From Calamus simplicifolius (lineage: Eukaryota; Streptophyta; Magnoliopsida; Arecales; Arecaceae): a DNA stretch of 64,000 nucleotides. The stretch lies in contig UESW01004626.1 in assembly GCA_900491605.1 (NCBI GenBank), forward strand, positions 506,340 to 570,339. Reading direction: 5' to 3'. The stretch's first letter is position 1. Each line of letters begins with the position of its first letter. This document shows positions 58,014 through 64,000 of the stretch, piece after piece. Made by a program: the position numbers and the translations under genes. The notes beneath the pieces are model-generated. The model did no database searches. It had not been told where the DNA came from and saw only the letters and a program-made list of their open reading frames with translations.

Positions 58014-58690
58014 GGGGGATGAGGGATTAGACTCTGTAATTCCCTTTTCTAAAAGGGATCTAAAGGAAATAGTTAATAATAATGACGACAGCATCGTAAT
58101 ATCTATGATGATTGCAAAACATCCTATAAAGAGAATTTTGGTTGACAGTGAAAGTTCGATCGATGTTCTCAGTTATGATGCCTTTGTTCGAATAAACTTA
58201 TCCCCCGGCTTTCTTTGGCTTGTGACCATGCCCCTAATGGGCTTCATCGGAGACTCTGTGAGGGTTAACGGAGAAATCACTCTTTCGGTCATAGCCGGGA
58301 TGCCGACGTGTTAGAGCACAGTCTTCATAAATTTTTTGGTCGTCCGAGTTCCCTTGGTCTATAAAGCCATCCTCGGGAGACCCAGTCTAAATCTCCTAGA
58401 CGCCATCATCTCTACCAAGAGATTACTTGTGAGATTTCCCACTAGTAGGGGGGGGGGGTCAGAGAGATGCGCAGGGAGCAAAACCCAATGCCGCTCTGCT
58501 ATCATACAACCCCCAGCCCTCAAGGGGTGATCGCTGTGTCGGTGCCTGAGTCACTTGATCCCCAAAATTCGGAGAGGAGGGGGAGCCGACCGAGCATTTG
58601 TTGACCTTTCCGTTGGAGGAGGGCCCGATGGGAATGGCCCAGGTCGGGGCCCTTCTCCCCGAGGAGGCACGAGATCAACTTCTCACTTTT
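58000..58690 (+). pseudogene. Element F protease
   Basis: The piece at 57991-58314 has the protease motif as RILVDSESSIDVLSYD. The Gly of the catalytic DSG is Glu here (codon 58150-58152), which should abolish activity. A stop at about 58312 precedes the AILGRPSLNLLDAI motif at 58336-58440. A G-run at 58449-58457 follows, and the frame is lost through the linker to RT. Confidence 0.82.
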
Positions 58691-60097
58691 CTGTGAGCCA
58701 ATTTGGACATCTTCGCTTGGTCGGCATCCGACATGTCGGGCATACCTGGAGAGGTAATCACCCACCAGCTCAGCATCAACCTAGGATGCCGACCTATTTG
58801 GCAGAAGAAGAGGAGCTTCACCCCCGATCGGCAGAAGGCCATTGATGAGGAGGTCCGCAAGCTAGTTGCCGCCGATCATATCCGAGAGGTGCACTATCCA
58901 AACTGGTTGGCCAATGTGATGATGGTCCACAAGGCCAGTGGAAACTGAAGGATGTGTGTCGACTTCACCGATCTTAACAAGGCATACCCCAAGGATAGCT
59001 TCCCACTACCTCGAATCAACCAGTTGGTGGATGCTACATCTGGCCACAAGACCCTAGCTTCATGGATGCCTTCTCAGGGTATAACCAAATCAAAATAGAC
59101 CCGACGAATGAGGAAGCTACTTCATTTGTGACCAAGAAGGCAATCTACTATTACAAAGTAATGCCCTTTGGACTAAAGAATGCAGGAGTCACATACCAAA
59201 GGCTAATGAACAAGGTCTTTGAGGACCAGATCGGGCGCAACATGGAGGTGTACGTGGATGACATGCTGACCAAAAGTATCCACATCGATGACCATGTTAC
59301 TGACATGGCGAAGACCTTTAGCAATCTTCGTCGATTCCAGATGAGGCTAAATCCCTACAAGTGTGCCTTCGGGGTTACAGCGAGCAAGTTCTTGGGCTTC
59401 ATGTTGATACAGTGGGGGATCGAGGCAAATCCTGATAAGATCCGAGCCATCCTTGAAATGAGGCCCCCAGCTAACAAGAAGGAGGTACAGCATTTGACCA
59501 AGAGAGTGACAGCTTCGAGTCATTTCCTATCCAAGTCAGTGGAGATATGCCTACCCTTCTTCAAAGCACTGCACAAGGTCAATGGTTTCGAGTGGACAAA
59601 GGTATGTTAGAAAGCCTTCGAAGAGCTAAAGGAGTTTATATCCACTCTGCCGTTGTTGTCCAAGCCGCGCGGTAGGAAGGAGCTCTTCCTCTACCTCACA
59701 GCTTTCCCCGAGGTGGTCAGCTCCATGTTCGTCTGCATGGGCATCGATGGGACACAGAGGCCAGTTTATTACACCAGCAAGGTGCTTCACGACATAGAGA
59801 TCAGGTATTTCAAAACCAAAAAGATCATTTTTTTTCTTGATCATCTTTGCTCAGCGTTTCAGGCCTTACTTCCAATCCCACCATATCGCAGTGCTTACGG
59901 GCCAGCCGCTCAGAGCGATCTTGTCTCGTCCTGATACCTCCGGTCGGTAGGCGAAGTGGACCATTAAGTTAGGGGAATTTGACATGTCATTTCAACCATG
60001 GTCAGCAATAAAGTCCCAAGTATTAGTTGACATCCTGCTTGAGTGCACTTGAGTCGAGGAGTAGTCGAAGGAACCCCACTCGGCATCCTCAGACATA
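58691..60097 (+). pseudogene. Element F reverse transcriptase and first RNase H
   Basis: RT pieces are 58703-58948 (DIFAWSASDMSGI, CRPIWQKKR) and 59062-59610 (MDAFSGYNQIKI, MPFGLKNAGVTYQRLMNKVF, catalytic VYVDDML, thumb, first RNase H linker). The first RNase H continues at 59653-59934 (PVYYTSKVLHDIEIRYF). Stops are near 58947 and 59608; there is a frameshift near 59840. Confidence 0.87.
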
Positions 60098-60412
60098 ATG
60101 GCTGAGGTAGGGAGAGAGGACTGGATCCTTCATGTGGACAGTGCGATGAATGCCCAGGGGAGTGGAGCCGGACTCATCCTAGCAAGCCCAGAGGGAGAGG
60201 CGGTGGAATATGCCCTTCGTTTTCTTTTCCTTGCCACCAACAATCAAGCAGAATATGAGGCCTTGCTAGCGAGGATGAAGCTAGCCAAGGAGCTCGAAGC
60301 AAAGCATCTCAGAGCCTTCACTGACTCTCAACTTGTCTTCGGACAGGTCACAGGAGAGTACGAGGCCCGAGATCCCATTATGTCCCGTTATCTGAGTAAG
60401 ATCCAATCATAA
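60098..60412 (+). pseudogene. Element F second RNase H
   Basis: The open piece has WILHVDSAMNAQGSGAG, NNQAEYEALLARM and FTDSQLVFGQV, matching the archaeal-type RNase H of E. The first catalytic Asp is kept; the usual DGA reads DSA. A stop at about 60410 cuts it. Confidence 0.85.
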
Positions 60413-60429
60413 GCCTTCCTTTTTGATTA

Positions 60430-61575
60430 TTTTAGTATCAGTTACATTCCCAGGGGTCAGAACGCTAGAGTCGATGCATTGTCCCACTTGGCCACCTTGA
60501 CCGATGGGGCCTAGAGAGGACATATGTAGAGCATATGGAGGTCCCGAGCATCAAGGCCGCTGAGAAGGCCCTGCCGATCACCCAGGAGTCTGCTTGGATG
60601 GATGCTTACGTCCAGTACCTTACCAATGGTGCCCTTCCCAAGGACCCAGCAGAGGCCAAGCTACTCAAATGATGAACTCCCAAATTCCTTATACTGGACA
60701 GGCAACTATACCAAAGGTCCTTCTCATACCCAATCCTTAAGTGCATTGGGCCTACGGATGCCAATTACATCCTCCGTGAGATCCATGAAGGCATCTGTGG
60801 GAACCACCTGTGGGGCAGAGCGCTGGCGTATAAGGCTCTGCGCCAGGGGTATTACTGGGTCACAATGAAGAAGATGCCTCCGAACTAGTTCGAGGATGCA
60901 ATAGCTGTCAGTGACATGCCAACATCCAGCGGCAATCGACCTCTCAACTGAGCCCCCTAGTAGCCTCGTGGCCCTTTGCTCAATGAGGGATGGACATCCT
61001 AGGACCATTTCCTCGGCCTCTAGCTAATGTAGGTTCCTGCTAGTCATCATCGACCACTTCACCAAATGGGTTGAAGCTGAGGCACTGGCGAAGATCACCG
61101 AGAGCAAGATGAGATACTTCTTCTAGAAGTCCATAATCTGCCAATTCGAGTTGCCCCATACCCTCATCACCGACAATGGCCGATAATTCGATAATGCCCC
61201 CTTCAGAGGATTTTGCACTGAGCTGGGCATCCATCAGCGGTTTACCTCCATTGGTCATCCTCAAACCAATGGGGCGGCCAAGGTAACGAACTACACCATC
61301 CTTCAGGGGCTCACAGCGCGGCTAGATGACTTCAAAGGAAGATGGATGGAGGAACTCCCCAATGTACTATGAGCCTATCACATGATATTGCGGGCTCCCA
61401 CCGGGGAGACCCCCTTCAGCCTCATGTTCAGATTTAAGGCTGTCATCCCTGTGGAAATTGGCATCCCGAGTCCTCGGGTGGAGTTATATGATGAGAAGGG
61501 TAACTCGAGCTGGCTGTGAGCCAACCTTGACCTCATAGAGGAGGTGCGCGATCGGGCGCAGCTCAGGATGGCTGC
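60430..61575 (+). pseudogene. Element F integrase, cut by the Athila-like insertion
   Basis: The zinc region (IREIHEGICGNHLWGRALAYKAL) is at about 60770-60850. The core follows with many stops: a GMDILGPFP equivalent near 60985, a TDNG equivalent near 61170, and NGAAKVT near 61270, where the catalytic Glu is Lys. The sequence ends in AQLRMAA at 61575, matching the integrase C-terminal part of E, and changes abruptly to the next LTR. Confidence 0.85.
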
Positions 61576-62654
61576 TGATAAATGCACAAATAATCATCAT
61601 AAACATATTAATTAATAGGTTAAATTACCTTTATTATTTAATATTTGATTATATTTTATAATATTTTTAGGTAAAGCCCCATCAATGTAAATAGCTCAAT
61701 TTTAGGAGTCCAATGACGAAACGGCACTCAAATCGGACTTAAAATGAGCTTGAAATTGAATTTACAATGATTTATCTGTTTCTGCATGCATCTCAAAGCA
61801 AAGTCGGCAAACCAATTGCCGAGTTCATAGTCTTTTACATTAATTTTCTTTTTTTTTTCTTTGATTATTCTTCTCTTCCGATTCAATCGTTCCCCCTATC
61901 AATCAAAAAATAAATTGGATTGAAAATTCTCAAATTGGAAGTGTGAACTTTAGATGGAAGGAATTTTGATCCCGTCCGCGATCTCTGCATCCGCATCGTC
62001 TCTGCATCTGGGCGTCTGATATGGAAACAGGGATCTCATCTTATCCACATCTGGGCCTCTACAAATAGCAGCAAAGGGTAGAGTTCATGGGAGAGCCACT
62101 AGGAGTTCTGCATGCGGCCGTCCGTGGGTTCGTGAGGCGTCGAGAGGTTCTACAGGCGTCCAAAGGTGTCTGAAAGCGTTCGTGGAGGCATTGCTTGAAA
62201 GCGTTCATGGCTTGGAGATGTCCGCGGAGGAAGAACAGAGAGCTCGGTTCGGTTGAGCCCGGCTTGGTTCAGCCCATCTTTGGTTCGGTTCAGAAAGAGT
62301 TTGTTGCCTTCTTAATGTCAAAAAATAAAACTTTTTAATTTTAGTTTGAATATGCACTCTTAGATGCTATGAAATAAAACTTTATTCATGTTTAATTCTT
62401 ATTAAATTCTATTTAAGTGAAAATAATTTAGACTGATCTATTCTTAAAAGGGATGGACCGTGATCTACGGGTACGGGCCGTGCTCTATAAGATAGACCAT
62501 ATCTTAATTATTTTCACTATAATTATCTATTTATTAAATTTTAATTATAAATTTATTTCAAGATAACCTAAAGTCCTGTGGAATCGATCCCTTACTCTCG
62601 CTATTCTATTAGTGAAATTAAGGTGTTTTAATCGTTGCGCTACGACACGCATCA
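61576..62654 (+). mobile_element. 5' LTR of the Athila-like element
   Basis: It begins TGATAAATGCAC and ends ACACGCATCA directly before the primer site; 1079 bp. A CTACAAATAG TATA-like stretch lies near 62058-62067. GGTTCGGTT-type repeats occur at 62245-62300. Confidence 0.85.
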
Positions 62655-62659
62655 GATTT

Positions 62660-62677
62660 TGGCGCCGTTGCCGGGGA
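62660..62677 (+). other. Primer binding site of the Athila-like element
   Basis: TGGCGCCGTTGCCGGGGA matches the complement of plant Asp tRNA used by many gypsy elements. It starts five bases after the LTR. Confidence 0.9.
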
Positions 62678-63771
62678 CTTAAGTGTGTTATTTGAAAAAA
62701 AAATAAAAATTAAAAAATTATAAATTATAAAAAATTTATAAAAAAATCATTAATTTTCTCTTAATTTTATTCTTAATTTTTGAATAGTTATTGCTCTCTT
62801 TATTTTATTTACCTTAATTGTTAGAATTTTCTTATTTTCTTTTAACAAAAAAAATACTTTCTTCTTGTCACAAATCCACTTTTAACCTAATCAAATTTTC
62901 CTTTTAATTAACTTACCTTAAAGAACCTGAAAGAAAACCTAAGACACCTTCCATAAAATATAATTAATTTAAGAAAACAAAAAATATAAAAATAAAAATA
63001 AAATATAAACAAAATAATTATTTTATTTCTATGCTTAGATTGACTTAGGTAAATTTATTTTCTACAAAACTCAAAATTCTTTCATTGACATCTCATAATT
63101 TATTAGGAAATTAGAAACCTAATCACAAAAATCTTTAAAAAAAAGTAATTAGATTAATTTTGTTTGATAATTTCAAGAGGTGGACATCTACTTGTTGCAT
63201 AGCATTTTCATAATTAACTTTAAGGGCACAAACCCCTAATCAAGATAAGGTGGGATTTCATCACCCTTCCTTGGCCCACAAACCACATCCTTCATTTTGC
63301 ATTAACCCAAACCTTTAACTCTAAAATTAACTAGACATCAGCCCCTAAGGAACTCGAGCTCAATAGGATAAGGCACCCAAAAGAGTTGGACCGGGTCAAG
63401 ATTGACTGCTTAACTGGTGTCTAGAAAAGGAAAGGAAAGTGGTTGCTTATTGGTTCTGTTCGCTTACCTAGTAAGCAACAGGGGGACCCCACTGACCTTA
63501 TCCTTAACTGGCTAGTTGATCAATTAATTTTTGACTTGAGGGCTCCAAGGCAGTCTTGAAAGTTAGGAGCTGTCTAGATCTAGGGTAAACCTAGATAGAG
63601 AGTCTAATCTTTGTTAACTTGATTGCTAAGAATTATTAAACCCTAATTAAATTATTCATTGCTCTTAGTTCTAGAAATCTTTTAGGATATTTTCTTTAGA
63701 ATCTTCTTCTTTCTCTTCTATTATAATAAAAAAATGAATTATTGTTTGCTTTAGAGTCATTGGTAGGGTGT
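62678..63771 (+). other. Untranslated leader of the Athila-like element
   Basis: About 1.1 kb, AT-rich at first, with no supported open frame. A long leader between primer site and gag is usual in this lineage. No donor-acceptor pair stood out. Confidence 0.6.
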
Positions 63772-64000
63772 ATGCTTGGTCGCCGATCGTTGCAACCCAA
63801 CCTTATACCCTTAGATCCTGAGATAGAAAGAACTATTAGAGCAAACAGACTTAGAATTATGGATCCTAATAACGAAAATAATCAACCACGACAGTTAAAA
63901 GAGTATTTCACTCCTTCAAGGTATACCTACTCTCCCTGCATTCAAGTGCCTCCAGTAGAGGCTGTCCAATATGAAATTAAGTCAAGTGTAATCCAAATGT
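63772..64000 (+). CDS. Athila-like gag, N-terminus (runs off the window)
   Basis: The frame is open from ATG at 63772 to the window end, 76 codons. It begins MLGRRSLQPNLIPLDPEIER and continues through a QLKEYFTPSRYTYSPCIQVP block to YEIKSSVIQM, a pattern typical of Athila-type gag starts. An internal ATG at 63859 (MDPNNENNQP) is another possible start. No lesion is visible in this part. Gag would form the particle core. Confidence 0.75.
   Translation, partial: MLGRRSLQPNLIPLDPEIERTIRANRLRIMDPNNENNQPRQLKEYFTPSRYTYSPCIQVPPVEAVQYEIKSSVIQM

Larger units (their letters stand above)
55657..61575 (+). mobile_element. Gypsy element F, Tat type, interrupted and incomplete
   Basis: Plus strand: LTR at 55657-56339, primer site, then gag, protease, RT, RNase H, second RNase H and integrase, all closely related to element E. 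An Athila-like element cuts it within the integrase C-terminal region at 61575. The remainder and the 3' LTR are not in the window. It is more decayed than E. Confidence 0.88.
61576..64000 (+). mobile_element. Athila-like gypsy element, 5' part
   Basis: LTR, primer site, long leader and the gag start are on the plus strand; the rest lies beyond the window. It is inserted in element F, so it is younger than F. Lineage is assigned from the Asp-tRNA-type primer site and the gag N-terminus; full pol is not visible. Confidence 0.8.

Overview
The window is a stretch of plant nuclear heterochromatin made almost entirely of nested LTR retrotransposons. I found no host protein-coding gene, rRNA, tRNA or CRISPR array. 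All recognisable lineages (Sirevirus-type Ty1/copia, Tat-type and Athila-like Ty3/gypsy) are plant specific. A large-genome monocot, perhaps a palm, is my guess; the sequence does not prove it.

Layout. (1) 1-8717: Sirevirus A on the minus strand. It has a 5' LTR at 6950-8717, an initiator-Met primer site, gag-pol, and an extra envelope-position ORF. Its 3' LTR lies left of the window. (2) 8718-9337: a piece of host repeat, called X here. (3) 9338-33799: Sirevirus B, minus strand, complete, with both LTRs and a TTTTA target duplication. Its extra ORF is split by Sirevirus C (13269-26160, minus). The extra ORF of C is in turn split by a solo LTR of the A family, called D (16453-18123, duplication GGTTG). 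(4) 33805-41515: host DNA without recognisable genes, containing old repeats. (5) 41521-52412: gypsy element E of the Tat type, complete, with a CATAT duplication. It carries gag-pol on the minus strand, a spliced antisense gene (PF04195-like) on the plus strand, and a GC-rich minisatellite where the two converge. (6) 52418-55656: more host repeat, partly a second copy of 36.3-38.2 kb, then a second copy of X. (7) 55657-61575: gypsy element F, a Tat-type relative of E on the plus strand, heavily mutated. (8) 61576-64000: the 5' part of an Athila-like element inserted in the integrase of F and running off the window with gag still open.

How the parts work together. Each gag-pol would make the particle (gag), mature it (protease), copy RNA to DNA (reverse transcriptase and RNase H) and insert it (integrase), with the LTRs as promoter and terminator. 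Most copies are broken by stops and frameshifts. The most interesting signals are regulatory. The A family has about 12 copies of a GTCGACTC/GTCGGCTC motif in LTR U3, and 7 more just upstream of the extra ORF, far from the LTR. B and C use a different palindrome vocabulary (GTTAGCT/AGCTAAC) in U3, and have a conserved TATA box upstream of the extra ORF. This suggests the extra ORF has its own promoter built from the same elements as the LTR. A small LTR hairpin is conserved in all six Sirevirus LTRs, with one compensatory base-pair change.
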